A stretch of DNA of 64,000 nt from Shewanella zhangzhouensis (GTDB taxonomy: Bacteria; Pseudomonadota; Gammaproteobacteria; Enterobacterales; Shewanellaceae), in NCBI RefSeq assembly GCF_019457615.1, contig NZ_CP080414.1:1734501-1798500 (forward strand), in the 5' to 3' direction. Below the pieces are notes generated by a model. It did not search any database. It saw only the letters and a list, made by a program, of their open reading frames with translations, and had not been told where the DNA came from. Within the stretch, counting starts at the first letter, position 1, and each line of letters begins with the position of its first letter. The translations under genes were made by a program, and so were the position numbers. Of the stretch, positions 43,292 through 52,763 are shown in pieces.

Positions 43292-43999
43292 ATGAAGTTG
43301 GAGTTTTCAGTTTATCGTTACAATCCTGACGTAGATACCAAGCCACGTATGCAGGATTACAGCTTCGAAGTGCCTGATGGCTCAGACATGATGGTGCTTG
43401 ACGCGCTGTTGAAGCTGAAAGAAATCGATCCGACGCTGTCGTTCCGCCGTTCATGCCGTGAAGGTGTGTGTGGTTCGGACGGTATGAACATGAACGGTAA
43501 GAATGGCCTGGCTTGTATCACGCCTATCTCTACCTTCAAGGGCAAGAAGATTGAAATCCGCCCACTGCCCGGTATGCCCGTGGTACGTGACCTGGTGGTC
43601 GATCTTTCCCAGTTCTACAAGCAGTACGAGAAGATCAAGCCATACCTCATCAACGATGAGAAGAAGCCTGCCCGTGAACACCTGCAGAGCCCAGAGGAGC
43701 GCGCGCACCTCGACGGCCTGTATGAGTGTATCATGTGTGCCTGCTGCTCCACTGCCTGTCCATCTTTCTGGTGGAACCCTGACAAGTTCGTGGGGCCAAG
43801 TGGTCTGCTGCATGCCTATCGCTTCCTTATCGACAGCCGCGATACTGCGACTGAAGAGCGTCTGGCCGAGCTTGACGACGCCTACAGCGTGTTCCGTTGC
43901 CACGGCATCATGAACTGCGTAGACGTGTGTCCGAAAGGACTGAACCCGACCAAGGCGATTGGACACATCAAGTCCATGCTGCTGAAGCGGGCCGTGTAA
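43292..43999 (+). CDS. sdhB: Succinate dehydrogenase iron-sulfur subunit
   Basis: 235 residues. The [2Fe-2S] ligands lie in CREGVCGSDGMNMNGKNGLAC, with later cluster ligands in CIMCACCSTACPSFWW and CHGIMNCVDVCPKGLNP. It sits 12 bases after sdhA with AAGGAG before the ATG. It relays electrons from SdhA flavin to ubiquinone at SdhCD. Confidence 0.97.
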   Translation: MKLEFSVYRYNPDVDTKPRMQDYSFEVPDGSDMMVLDALLKLKEIDPTLSFRRSCREGVCGSDGMNMNGKNGLACITPISTFKGKKIEIRPLPGMPVVRDLVVDLSQFYKQYEKIKPYLINDEKKPAREHLQSPEERAHLDGLYECIMCACCSTACPSFWWNPDKFVGPSGLLHAYRFLIDSRDTATEERLAELDDAYSVFRCHGIMNCVDVCPKGLNPTKAIGHIKSMLLKRAV

Positions 44000-44041
44000 A
44001 TGCAAGACAATGAGCTAACGATAATAATGATATAGCTCAGC

Positions 44042-44083
44042 GAGAGTCACTGTCCCTTTCGGGGGATGGTGGCTCTTTTGTGT
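44042..44083 (+). terminator. Hairpin between sdhB and sucA, possible attenuator
   Basis: GAGTCACTGTCC pairs with GGATGGTGGCTC, allowing G-U pairs, and is followed by TTTTG. It may end part of the sdh transcripts before sucA. The 192-bp gap shows no other gene. Confidence 0.55.
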
Positions 44084-44191
44084 GAAGGAACTACTTGAAG
44101 CCGTAATATTGGAACCCTCGGGGCGGCTGTCGGCATACCTTGTATGCCAAACCATGGCTAAGCACGTGTATAAAGTTTGAAAGGATAAGAA

Positions 44192-47014
44192 ATGCACCAA
44201 GGCAGCATGAAAGCCTGGCTGGAGTCATCTCACCTGTACGGATCGAACGCGACCTATGTGGAGGAGATGTACGAAGCCTATCAAGAAGACCCCACTTCAG
44301 TGTCCGATGACTGGCGTGCGGTGTTTGACAATCTCCCTCCCGTGAACGGTGCCTCTGCTGATGTACCTGAAGCTTCCCACTCCAAGATCCGTGATTATTT
44401 CCGCTCACTGGCCCAGGAAGGCCAACGTAAAGGCGCCGGTCGTGTAACCGACCCCGAAGTGGATGCCAAACAGGTTAAGGTACTGCAGCTCATCAACGCT
44501 TACCGTTTCCGTGGTCACCAGAACGCCAATCTGGACCCGCTGGAGCTGTGGAAGCGTGACGCAGTAGTTGAACTCGACCCGGCATTCCACGGCCTGACCG
44601 CCGATGATATGCAGCGTGAATTCAACACCGGCTCGTTCGCCTATGGCGGCGAGACCCTGAAACTGGGTGAGCTGGTAAAAGCATTGAAGGCCACTTACTG
44701 TGGTTCTATCGGTGCCGAATACATGCACATTACCGACACCGACGAAAAACGCTGGATCCAGCAACGCCTCGAGCCAACCCTGGGTCGCGCCGCATTCGAT
44801 AAAGGTGTGAAAAACCGTATTCTGGAAGGCCTGAACGCCGCCGAAGGTATGGAAAAGTACCTGGGTGCCAAGTTCCCCGGTGCCAAGCGCTTCTCTTTGG
44901 AAGGTGGCGATGCACTGGTGCCCATGATGCGCGAAATCATCTACCGCGCAGGCGAAGCCGGCACCAAGGAAATCGTCGTTGGTATGGCCCACCGTGGCCG
45001 TCTGAACGTTCTGGTTAACGTGCTGGGTAAGCGTCCTGCAGAGCTCTTTGACGAATTTGCCGGTAAGCATGCCGACAGTTCAGGCTCCGGTGACGTGAAG
45101 TATCACCAGGGCTTCTCCTCTGATTTCGAAACCCCCGGTGGCAACGTGCACCTGGCGCTGGCATTTAACCCGTCGCACCTGGAAATCGTTAACCCTGTTG
45201 TCATGGGTTCAGTCCGCGCCCGTCAGGACCGCCGTGGCTGCAAAGATGGCCTGTCTGTTATGCCTATCACCATTCACGGTGATTCGGCGATTGCAGGGCA
45301 GGGCATTGTGCAGGAGACATTCAACATGTCTCAGACCCGTGGTTTCCGCGTAGGTGGTTCTATCCGTATCGTGGTGAACAACCAAGTAGGCTTTACCACC
45401 TCTAACCATCAAGACGTGCGTTCTACCGAGTACTGTACCGACATCGCCAAGATGGTTCAGGCACCGATTTTCCATGTGAACGCCGACGATCCTGAAGCCG
45501 TGGCCTTTGTGGCTCAGGTTGCCGTTGATTACCGTAACGCCTTCAAGCGTGACGTGGTGATCGATCTGGTGTGTTACCGTCGTCATGGTCACAACGAAGC
45601 TGACGAGCCAAGTGCTACTCAGCCGCTGATGTACCAGAAGATTAAAAAGCACCCAACCCCACGTAAGATCTACGCCGACCGTCTGATTGCCGAAAACGCT
45701 GTCAGCGCCGACGAAGTGACTGCCATGATTAATGGCTACCGCGATGCCTTGGATCAGGGTGACTGTGTCGTGAAAGAATGGCGTCCCATGTCACTGCGTA
45801 CCGTTGACTGGTCTCCGTTTATTGGTCAGGACTGGGATGTGTCTTATGAGCCAACCGTTGCGCTGGCTCGTCTGCAACGACTGGCTGAGAAACTGGCTTA
45901 TGTGCCAGAAACTCACCCGCTGCAGTCTCGCGTAGCCAAGATTTACGCCGACCGCGTGGCCATGGCCAAGGGCGAGAAGCTGCTGGACTGGGGTTTTGCC
46001 GAGACACTGGCTTATGCCACCATCCTGGAAGACAACAACCGCGTGCGCATCACAGGTCAGGATTCTGGCCGTGGTACCTTCTTCCATCGTCACGCTGTGC
46101 TGCACAACCAGAACGATGCCACCACCTATATGCCGCTGCGTAACCTCGCCGAGGAGCAGGGCCCGGTTGATATCACTGACTCTGTGCTGTCTGAAGCCTC
46201 GGTACTGGCTTTCGAATACGGTTACGCCACTGCCGAGCCTGGCGGCCTGACCATTTGGGAAGCTCAGTTCGGTGACTTCGTTAACTGTGCCCAGGTAGTG
46301 ATTGACCAGTTCCTGTCGTCCGGTGAGCAAAAGTGGGGCCGTCTGTGCGGTCTGACCATGCTGTTGCCCCATGGCTACGAAGGTCAGGGTCCAGAGCACT
46401 CTTCAGCCCGTCTGGAGCGTTTCCTGCAGCTGTGTGCCAACCACAACATGCAAGTGTGTGTGCCTTCAACCCCGGCTCAGGTTTATCATATGCTGCGCCG
46501 TCAGGTGGTTCGCCCACTGCGTCGTCCTCTGGTGGTTATGTCGCCCAAGTCATTGCTGCGTCACCCTCTGGCAGTGTCTTCTCTGGAAGAACTGGCAAAC
46601 GGTACCTTCCAGAACGTGATTGGTGAAATCGACAGTCTGGATCCGAAAGCCGTTAACCGCGTTGTTTTCTGTAGCGGTAAGGTGTACTTCGAGCTGCTGG
46701 AGCGTCGTCGTAAGGAAAACCTCACCAACGTTGCTATTATTCGTGTCGAGCAGCTGTATCCGTTCCCTGCCGAAGAGATGGCAGCGGCACTTGCCGAATA
46801 TCAGCACGTGACTGACTTCGTATGGTGTCAGGAAGAGCCGCAGAACCAGGGTGCCTGGTACTGCAGTCAGCACCACTTCTGGGCCGCAATTCCCAAGGGT
46901 GCCACTCTGACCTACGCTGGCCGTGAAGCTGCTGCTGCACCGGCCTGTGGCTACCCAGAATTGCACGCTCACCAGCAGGAATCTCTGGTGGTAGACGCTT
47001 TGAACTTGAAGTAA
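44192..47014 (+). CDS. sucA: 2-oxoglutarate dehydrogenase E1 component
   Basis: 940 residues, the family length. The N-terminal SucB-binding region (MKAWLESSHLYGSNATYVE) leads into the thiamine-diphosphate domains. VVGMAHRGRLNVLVNVLGK, IHGDSAIAGQGIVQETFNMS and VVNNQVGFTTS are hallmark segments, and the transketolase-like C-half includes AQFGDFVNCAQVVIDQFLSS. AAGGA precedes the ATG. It decarboxylates 2-oxoglutarate and reduces the SucB lipoyl group. The E3 (lpd) is not in the window. Confidence 0.98.
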   Translation: MHQGSMKAWLESSHLYGSNATYVEEMYEAYQEDPTSVSDDWRAVFDNLPPVNGASADVPEASHSKIRDYFRSLAQEGQRKGAGRVTDPEVDAKQVKVLQLINAYRFRGHQNANLDPLELWKRDAVVELDPAFHGLTADDMQREFNTGSFAYGGETLKLGELVKALKATYCGSIGAEYMHITDTDEKRWIQQRLEPTLGRAAFDKGVKNRILEGLNAAEGMEKYLGAKFPGAKRFSLEGGDALVPMMREIIYRAGEAGTKEIVVGMAHRGRLNVLVNVLGKRPAELFDEFAGKHADSSGSGDVKYHQGFSSDFETPGGNVHLALAFNPSHLEIVNPVVMGSVRARQDRRGCKDGLSVMPITIHGDSAIAGQGIVQETFNMSQTRGFRVGGSIRIVVNNQVGFTTSNHQDVRSTEYCTDIAKMVQAPIFHVNADDPEAVAFVAQVAVDYRNAFKRDVVIDLVCYRRHGHNEADEPSATQPLMYQKIKKHPTPRKIYADRLIAENAVSADEVTAMINGYRDALDQGDCVVKEWRPMSLRTVDWSPFIGQDWDVSYEPTVALARLQRLAEKLAYVPETHPLQSRVAKIYADRVAMAKGEKLLDWGFAETLAYATILEDNNRVRITGQDSGRGTFFHRHAVLHNQNDATTYMPLRNLAEEQGPVDITDSVLSEASVLAFEYGYATAEPGGLTIWEAQFGDFVNCAQVVIDQFLSSGEQKWGRLCGLTMLLPHGYEGQGPEHSSARLERFLQLCANHNMQVCVPSTPAQVYHMLRRQVVRPLRRPLVVMSPKSLLRHPLAVSSLEELANGTFQNVIGEIDSLDPKAVNRVVFCSGKVYFELLERRRKENLTNVAIIRVEQLYPFPAEEMAAALAEYQHVTDFVWCQEEPQNQGAWYCSQHHFWAAIPKGATLTYAGREAAAAPACGYPELHAHQQESLVVDALNLK

Positions 47015-47042
47015 CAGACATTTATAAAAAGGATAGCTTTCA

Positions 47043-48245
47043 ATGAGTATCGAAATTAAGGTACCCGTTCTGCCAGAATCCGTGGCTGATGCCACTATCG
47101 CCACCTGGCACGTTAAGCCTGGTGAGGCTGTATCTCGTGACCAGAACCTGGTTGATATCGAGACCGACAAGGTTGTATTGGAAGTGGTTGCGCCAGAAGA
47201 TGGCCACATCAGTGAACTCCTGTTCCAGGAAGGTGACACCGTTCTGGCCGAGCAGGTGATTGCCAAGTTCGTGGCCGGCGCCGTTGCCGGTCAGGAAGTG
47301 ACCAAGGCGCAAGCCGAAGCTGCTGCCCCTGCTGCTGAGGCCGCTGGCGATGAGAGCAACGACGCCCTGAGCCCATCAGTACGTCGTCTGATTGCCGAAC
47401 ACAACCTGGATGCCAGCAAAATCAAAGGCACCGGTGTAGGTGGTCGTATCACCAAAGAAGACGTTGACGCCTTCGTGAAGAGTGGTGCCGGTAAAGCTGC
47501 TGCCCCTGCGGCCAAAGCGGCTGCTCCGGTGGCTCTGTCTGGTGACCGCTCAGACAAGCGCGTCCCTATGACCCGTCTGCGCAAGACCATTGCCAGCCGT
47601 CTGCTGGAAGCCAAAAACTCTACCGCCATGCTGACTACCTTTAACGAAGTCAACATGAAGCCCATCATGGATATCCGCAAGCAATATCAGGATATCTTCG
47701 AGAAGAAGCACGGTATCCGTCTTGGCTTTATGTCTTTCTACGTGAAAGCCGTAACCGAAGCCCTGAAGCGCTTCCCGGAAGTGAACGCGGCTATCGATGG
47801 CGATGACATCGTTTACCACAACTACTTCGACGTGAGCATCGCTGTGTCTACTCCCCGTGGTCTGGTTACCCCAGTTCTGCGTGACACCGACACCATGAGC
47901 CTGGCTGACATCGAGAAAGCAGTACGCGATCTGGCCATCAAGGGCCGTGACGGCAAGCTGACTGTGGAAGACATGACCGGCGGTAACTTCACCGTGACCA
48001 ACGGTGGTGTATTCGGCTCTCTGATGTCTACCCCAATTCTGAACCTGCCACAGAGCGCTATCCTCGGCATGCACGCCATCAAGGACCGCCCAATGGCAGT
48101 CAATGGTCAGGTTGAAATCCTGCCCATGATGTACCTGGCTCTTTCTTACGACCACCGTATCATCGATGGCCGTGAGTCTGTTGGCTTCCTGGTAACCATC
48201 AAGGAATTCCTGGAAGACCCAACCCGTCTGCTGCTGGACATCTAA
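47043..48245 (+). CDS. sucB: Dihydrolipoamide succinyltransferase (E2 of 2-oxoglutarate dehydrogenase)
   Basis: 400 residues. The lipoyl domain with its Lys is at ETDKVVLEVVAPEDGH (about residues 40-55), followed by an Ala/Pro-rich linker, the peripheral-subunit-binding domain (SPSVRRLIAEHNLDASKIKG) and the catalytic core with SYDHRIIDGRESVGFL (the acyltransferase His-Asp pair). It lies 28 bases after sucA. It forms the core of the complex and transfers succinyl to CoA. Confidence 0.98.
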   Translation: MSIEIKVPVLPESVADATIATWHVKPGEAVSRDQNLVDIETDKVVLEVVAPEDGHISELLFQEGDTVLAEQVIAKFVAGAVAGQEVTKAQAEAAAPAAEAAGDESNDALSPSVRRLIAEHNLDASKIKGTGVGGRITKEDVDAFVKSGAGKAAAPAAKAAAPVALSGDRSDKRVPMTRLRKTIASRLLEAKNSTAMLTTFNEVNMKPIMDIRKQYQDIFEKKHGIRLGFMSFYVKAVTEALKRFPEVNAAIDGDDIVYHNYFDVSIAVSTPRGLVTPVLRDTDTMSLADIEKAVRDLAIKGRDGKLTVEDMTGGNFTVTNGGVFGSLMSTPILNLPQSAILGMHAIKDRPMAVNGQVEILPMMYLALSYDHRIIDGRESVGFLVTIKEFLEDPTRLLLDI

Positions 48246-48269
48246 TCAGTACAGACAAAAAACCTCGTG

Positions 48270-48289
48270 ACTGGCCCCTCGGGGCCAGT
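48270..48289 (+). other. Intercistronic hairpin between sucB and sucC
   Basis: ACTGGCCCC-TC-GGGGCCAGT is a perfect 9-bp stem with a 2-base loop as written, and no T run follows. It is therefore more likely an RNA stabiliser or processing site than a terminator. Confidence 0.6.
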
Positions 48290-48322
48290 TGGATTTAAAA
48301 CGTAGTATACGGATAGATCATC

Positions 48323-49489
48323 ATGAACTTGCATGAGTATCAGGCAAAAGCCCTCTTTGCCGAATATGGTTTACCAGTGTCAGAAGGCTATGCCTGCGAT
48401 ACCCCTCAAGAAGCGGTAGAAGCGGCTGGTCGTATTGGCGGAAATATGTGGGTAGTCAAGTGTCAGGTACACGCTGGCGGCCGCGGTAAGGCTGGTGGCG
48501 TTAAAGTGACTGGCGACAAAGAAGAAATCCGCGCCTTCGCTGAAAAGTGGCTGGGCAAGAACCTGGTGACTTACCAGACTGACGAAAACGGTCAGCCAGT
48601 TGCCAAGATCCTGGTTGAAAGCTGCACCGACATCGCCAACGAACTGTACCTGGGTGCCGTAGTTGACCGCGCGACCCGTCGCGTAGTGTTCATGGCTTCT
48701 ACCGAAGGTGGTGTGGAAATCGAGAAAGTGGCTGAAGAGACTCCAGAGCTCATTCACAAAGCCATCATCGATCCTATCGCCGGTCCACAGCCTTTCCAGG
48801 CTCGTGACCTTGGCTTCAAGCTGGGTCTGAACCCAACTCAAATGAAGCAGTTCACCAAGATCTTCATGGGCCTGGCCCAGATGTTCCTGGATCACGATTT
48901 CGCTCTGCTGGAAATCAACCCACTGGTAATCACTACCGAGGGTAACCTGCACTGCCTGGACGGCAAGATTGGTGTAGATGGTAACGCTCTGTTCCGTCAG
49001 CCAAAAATCAAAGACATGCACGATCCTTCTCAGGATGATGCCCGTGAAGCCCACGCTGCCAAGTTCGAACTGAACTACGTAGCTCTGGACGGTAACGTAG
49101 GCTGCATGGTGAATGGTGCTGGTCTGGCCATGGGTACCATGGACATCGTAAACCTGCACGGCGGTAAGCCAGCCAACTTCCTCGACGTAGGCGGCGGCGC
49201 GACCAAAGAGCGCGTTTCTGAAGCTTTCAAGATCATTCTGTCTGACAGCAATGTGAAAGCCGTTCTGGTTAACATCTTCGGTGGTATCGTGCGTTGTGAC
49301 ATGATCGCCGAAGGTATCATCGGTGCGGTGAAAGAAGTAGGCGTGAAGGTGCCTGTAGTTGTGCGTCTGGAAGGTACCAACGCTGAACTGGGTGCCAAGG
49401 TGCTGGCTGAATCTGGTCTGGACATCATTGCTGCCAAGAGCCTGACCGACGCTGCTCAGCAAGTTGTTAAAGCTGCGGAGGGCAAGTAA
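48323..49489 (+). CDS. sucC: Succinyl-CoA synthetase beta subunit
   Basis: 388 residues, identical in length to E. coli SucC. ATP-grasp domain: MNLHEYQAKALFAEYGLPVS, WVVKCQVHAGGRGKAGGVK. C-terminal CoA-ligase part: FLDVGGGATKERVSEAFKII and NIFGGIVRCDMIAEGII. It ends by a 1-base overlap with the sucD start. With SucD it converts succinyl-CoA to succinate with nucleotide formation. Confidence 0.98.
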   Translation: MNLHEYQAKALFAEYGLPVSEGYACDTPQEAVEAAGRIGGNMWVVKCQVHAGGRGKAGGVKVTGDKEEIRAFAEKWLGKNLVTYQTDENGQPVAKILVESCTDIANELYLGAVVDRATRRVVFMASTEGGVEIEKVAEETPELIHKAIIDPIAGPQPFQARDLGFKLGLNPTQMKQFTKIFMGLAQMFLDHDFALLEINPLVITTEGNLHCLDGKIGVDGNALFRQPKIKDMHDPSQDDAREAHAAKFELNYVALDGNVGCMVNGAGLAMGTMDIVNLHGGKPANFLDVGGGATKERVSEAFKIILSDSNVKAVLVNIFGGIVRCDMIAEGIIGAVKEVGVKVPVVVRLEGTNAELGAKVLAESGLDIIAAKSLTDAAQQVVKAAEGK

Positions 49490-50361
49490 TGTCTGTATTG
49501 ATCAACAAAGATACCAAGGTAATCTGCCAAGGTTTTACCGGTGGTCAGGGCACTTTCCACTCTGAGCAGGCTATCGCTTACGGTACTCAGATGGTTGGTG
49601 GTGTGTCTCCTGGTAAAGGCGGTACTACTCACCTGGGTCTGCCAGTGTTCAACACTGTGAAAGATGCCGTTGCTGCCACCGGCGCCACTGCTTCTGTTAT
49701 CTACGTACCTGCGCCTTTCTGTAAAGACGCCATCCTGGAAGCCATCGACGGTGGCATTCAGCTGATCGTATGTATCACCGAAGGTATCCCAACTCTGGAT
49801 ATGCTGCAGGTGAAAGTGAAGCTGGAAGAAACCGGCGTTCGCATGATTGGTCCTAACTGCCCAGGCGTTATCACTCCAGGCGAATGTAAGATTGGTATCA
49901 TGCCAGGTCACATCCACAAGCCAGGCAAAGTGGGTATCGTTTCCCGTTCAGGCACTCTGACTTACGAAGCCGTTAAGCAGACCACTGACGAAGGTTTCGG
50001 CCAGTCTACTTGCGTAGGTATTGGTGGTGACCCAATCCCAGGTACCAACTTCATCGACGTACTGGAAATGTTCCAGAACGATCCTCAGACCGAAGCCATC
50101 GTGATGATCGGTGAAATCGGTGGTACTGCCGAGGAAGAAGCTGCTGCTTACATCAAGGCTAACGTGACCAAGCCAGTTGTGTCTTACATCGCCGGTGTTA
50201 CTGCACCTGCCGGTAAGCGCATGGGCCACGCCGGTGCTATCATCGCCGGTGGTAAAGGTACTGCCGAAGACAAATTCGCTGCCCTGGAAGCTGCCGGTGT
50301 AACCACCGTTCGCTCTCTGGCCGATATCGGCAAGGCGCTGCGTGAAAAGACTGGTTGGTAA
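49489..50361 (+). CDS. sucD: Succinyl-CoA synthetase alpha subunit
   Basis: 290 residues. The CoA-binding fold GFTGGQGTFHSEQAI is at the N-terminus, with the active-site phospho-His in GHAGAIIAGGKGTA and PNCPGVITPGECKIGIMPG between. ATG overlaps the last base of the sucC stop (TAATG). Last gene of the sdh-suc cluster. Confidence 0.98.
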   Translation: MSVLINKDTKVICQGFTGGQGTFHSEQAIAYGTQMVGGVSPGKGGTTHLGLPVFNTVKDAVAATGATASVIYVPAPFCKDAILEAIDGGIQLIVCITEGIPTLDMLQVKVKLEETGVRMIGPNCPGVITPGECKIGIMPGHIHKPGKVGIVSRSGTLTYEAVKQTTDEGFGQSTCVGIGGDPIPGTNFIDVLEMFQNDPQTEAIVMIGEIGGTAEEEAAAYIKANVTKPVVSYIAGVTAPAGKRMGHAGAIIAGGKGTAEDKFAALEAAGVTTVRSLADIGKALREKTGW

Positions 50362-50373
50362 TCCCACCCGGTA

Positions 50374-50402
50374 GAAAAAGGGCGCCTTCGGGCGCCTTTT
50401 TT
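50374..50402 (+). terminator. Terminator after sucD
   Basis: AAAAAGGGCGCC-TTC-GGGCGCC followed by T6 is a strong GC-rich hairpin 13 bases after the stop. It is followed by short ATAGATGTAT-like repeats (50,406-50,442). Confidence 0.93.
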
Positions 50403-50461
50403 GTGTGTATAGATGTATAGAAGTAGGTATAGATGTGTATTAACCCATTGAAAGGCGTGGC

Positions 50462-51379
50462 ATGTCCGTAATCGAAATCGTCTTCCCGCTGCTGTTTATC
50501 GCTGCTCTTGGCTATGGTGCCAGCCGCAGTGGCTGGTTTAGCCGCGAGCACATCGCCGGCATCAGCAAGTTCGCCTTTTATGTGTGCATCCCCGCGCTGC
50601 TGTTTTCTGCCATGCTCAAGGTGCCGCTTAAGGACAGCATCCGCCTGCCGGTGCTGGTGGCCTTTTATGTGCCTGTGATACTGAGTTTTGCATTAACCTT
50701 GCAGCTTTCGCGCCAGGCCCTTAAGCGTTCATACCGCGACTGTGCGGTGCTGGCCCTCGGCGGCAGCTATTCCAATACCTTGCTGGTGGGCTTGCCGGTG
50801 ATCATGGCGGCCTTCGGCCCTGCGCAGATGGCAAGCGTGTTTTTAATTATTCCCTTTCACAGCGCAGTGCTGTTTGGGCTCACTTTTGCGCTGTCTGGTA
50901 ATTCGGGTGCTGAGGGTGGCAGCAGGGGTGCACAGCTTATCAAAGGGCTGCTGTTTAACCCTGTGGTGGCGAGTATTGGCCTTGGGCTTATCGGAAATGT
51001 CGCCGGGCTGAGCCTGCCCACAGCCCTTGGCAACAGTCTTGAGATGCTAGCCAAACCTGCCATCGCCTGCGCACTCTTTGTGCTGGGTGCCAATTTGAAT
51101 CAATATCGCCTGTCCAGCGCGTTTGCCCTGACGGCGGTATTAAGTGCAATTAAGCTTCTGCTACTACCGCTGCTTATTCTGATTGCGGGTAAACTGCTGG
51201 GGCTTACGTCGCTCGAGCTTGCGGTAACAGTGCTGCTTGGTGCATCGCCTCTTGGGGTGAATGCCTACCTGATTGCGGCTCAGCTTAAGCGAGATAGCGA
51301 CATCATCGCCGGCGCCGTGGTGTTGTCATCCATGCTTTGTATCCTGACTGTGATCTTCTGGTTAACTGTGTTAACGTGA
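50462..51379 (+). CDS. AEC (auxin efflux carrier) family transporter
   Basis: 305 residues, about ten membrane helices in two halves, with the AEC segments FAFYVCIPALLFSAML, GGSYSNTLLVGLPVIMAAFG and, in the second half, KPAIACALFVLGANLNQYRLS. Members carry organic acids or malonate; the substrate here is unknown. AAAGG lies before the ATG. Single gene after the suc terminator, overlapping no neighbour. Confidence 0.88.
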   Translation: MSVIEIVFPLLFIAALGYGASRSGWFSREHIAGISKFAFYVCIPALLFSAMLKVPLKDSIRLPVLVAFYVPVILSFALTLQLSRQALKRSYRDCAVLALGGSYSNTLLVGLPVIMAAFGPAQMASVFLIIPFHSAVLFGLTFALSGNSGAEGGSRGAQLIKGLLFNPVVASIGLGLIGNVAGLSLPTALGNSLEMLAKPAIACALFVLGANLNQYRLSSAFALTAVLSAIKLLLLPLLILIAGKLLGLTSLELAVTVLLGASPLGVNAYLIAAQLKRDSDIIAGAVVLSSMLCILTVIFWLTVLT

Positions 51380-51392
51380 GGCCTCTTTTTGG

Positions 51393-51458
51393 GTTGAAGA
51401 CTCTTTTTGCGTTGAGGACTCTTCTTTGTCTTTGTCTTTGGCTGAAGACTCTTTTGGG
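51393..51458. repeat. Degenerate 18-bp tandem repeats
   Basis: The 18-mers GTTGAAGACTCTTTTTGC (51393-51410), GTTGAGGACTCTTCTTTG (51411-51428) and GCTGAAGACTCTTTTGGG (51441-51458) are related. Two TCTTTG hexamers (51429-51440) sit between the second and third. The period is six codons. The minus strand holds a 39-codon frame from ATG 51490 to TAA 51371 with a KESSTQKESSTQKEAS tail, but no ribosome site is seen. Confidence 0.7.
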
Positions 51459-51493
51459 GGAGCTCTGGGAAGGGCAGTGCAGGAGCGCATTTT

Positions 51494-51997
51494 ATGATAA
51501 TTACAACAACAGACAGACTGATTTTAAGGCACTTCAACGAAGGGGATATCGAAGCCCTGTTTTTGATGAACAGTATTCCTGAGGTACTGACTTATATTCC
51601 GATGGCGCCACTCACTGATGTAGCCCAGGCTGAAAAGCTGCTGCACAAGGTGATTTTTGAAGACTATCGCAGCCGCGGTTTCGGTCGCTGGGCAGTAGAG
51701 CACAAGGCCAGCGGCAAGGTGATAGGTTTTTGTGGCCCCAAGTTTATTCCAGAGTACGACAAGGTGGAGCTGGGTTACCGCTATCTGCCTGAATATTGGG
51801 GCCAGGGCATTGGCAGTGAGGCTGCATCAGCCGCGATTGCCGAATTCAAGCCAAGACTTGGCATAGACGAAGCCATAGCGCTCATTCTTGATGGCAATTT
51901 GGGCTCCATGGGCGTTGCCCGACACATCGGCATGGAGCCGCTGCAGCGTGATAAATTTATGGAGCATGACGTGACCGTGTTCCATAAGTGGCTTTAA
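51494..51997 (+). CDS. GNAT-family N-acetyltransferase (RimJ/RimL type)
   Basis: 167 residues. The N-terminus TDRLILRHFNEGDIEALF and the acetyl-CoA segment LGYRYLPEYWGQGIGSEAASA identify the RimJ/RimL-like branch of GNAT. Later N-LGSMGVARHIGMEPL supports the call. AGGAG precedes the ATG. The acceptor (a protein N-terminus, amine or antibiotic) cannot be told from sequence. Confidence 0.88.
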   Translation: MIITTTDRLILRHFNEGDIEALFLMNSIPEVLTYIPMAPLTDVAQAEKLLHKVIFEDYRSRGFGRWAVEHKASGKVIGFCGPKFIPEYDKVELGYRYLPEYWGQGIGSEAASAAIAEFKPRLGIDEAIALILDGNLGSMGVARHIGMEPLQRDKFMEHDVTVFHKWL

Positions 51998-52313
51998 GCT
52001 CGCTGCATTTCCCACAAATTCCGCCTTCATTGCTGGCATTTGGCGATAAGGCGGGGTAGAGTCTCCCTTGGTAACCTTGGTCAGACTCCAAAGCAAGGGT
52101 TCGATTTTTCTTCGGGTTACCTCACCAAGAGCCTTCAGGCTCACCGCTCTTTCGCCTGATCCTGACATTTTTATTGGATTATTTCTGACCCGCATCTTTT
52201 AAGGTGCGGGTTTGGACTATTTGGTGCGCTAAACCCTCCGTGGGGGAAGGGATAACGCGATTGTTGGGCGCCGTCCAATGGGGTGGCCTTGTTTAAGAAA
52301 GTAGAGGACTGCT
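51998..52313. other. 316-bp gap before rnk
   Basis: No gene is seen. It holds a small hairpin ACCCGCA (52188-52194) / TGCGGGT (52205-52211) in the presumed rnk leader. No clear promoter could be assigned. Confidence 0.5.
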
Positions 52314-52724
52314 GTGACTGAACAACCCAAGATTGTGATCTCCGAAATTGATATGGAGCGTCTTGAACGATTATTGGAAAGCCTGCCGGGGAATGATGTC
52401 GGCAAGGCGGCACTGGAAGCTGAGCTCAGCCGCGCTGAGGTCAGACCGTCGAAGGAAATGCCAGCCAATGTGGTAACCATGAATTCCGAGGTGCGCTTTA
52501 CAGTGTCATCGTCATCGGAAGAGTTTTGCCTCAGGCTGGTATACCCAAAAGATGTGTCGGCCAAGGGGGACACAGTCTCCATTCTCGCGCCGGTCGGCAG
52601 TGCTTTGCTGGGACTGGCCCAGGGGGATGAGATGGACTGGCCCCGTCCCGGTGGCGGTACCACCCGGGTCAGAATCGAAGAAGTGACCTATCAGCCCGAA
52701 CGCAGTGGTGACTTTCACCGCTGA
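52314..52724 (+). CDS. rnk: Rnk-type nucleoside diphosphate kinase regulator (GreA/GreB C-terminal fold)
   Basis: GTG start at 52314 with GAGG 6 bases upstream; 136 residues, the Rnk length. A short N-terminal helix pair (ISEIDMERLERLLESLPG) is followed by the GreA-type FKBP-like domain (NVVTMNSEVRFTV, LRLVYPKDVSAKGDTVSILAP, GSALLGLAQGDEMDWPRPGG). Rnk in E. coli binds RNA polymerase like Gre factors and affects Ndk levels. It converges on fur across a shared terminator. Confidence 0.9.
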   Translation: MTEQPKIVISEIDMERLERLLESLPGNDVGKAALEAELSRAEVRPSKEMPANVVTMNSEVRFTVSSSSEEFCLRLVYPKDVSAKGDTVSILAPVGSALLGLAQGDEMDWPRPGGGTTRVRIEEVTYQPERSGDFHR

Positions 52725-52763
52725 ACGGGTCGCTTGTTGAGCAGCGTTTCAGGATAATACAAT

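Noticed and set aside
48380..49462. Minus-strand open frame (about 360 codons) opposite sucC
   Set aside because: Antisense shadow of a highly conserved gene; no family features.
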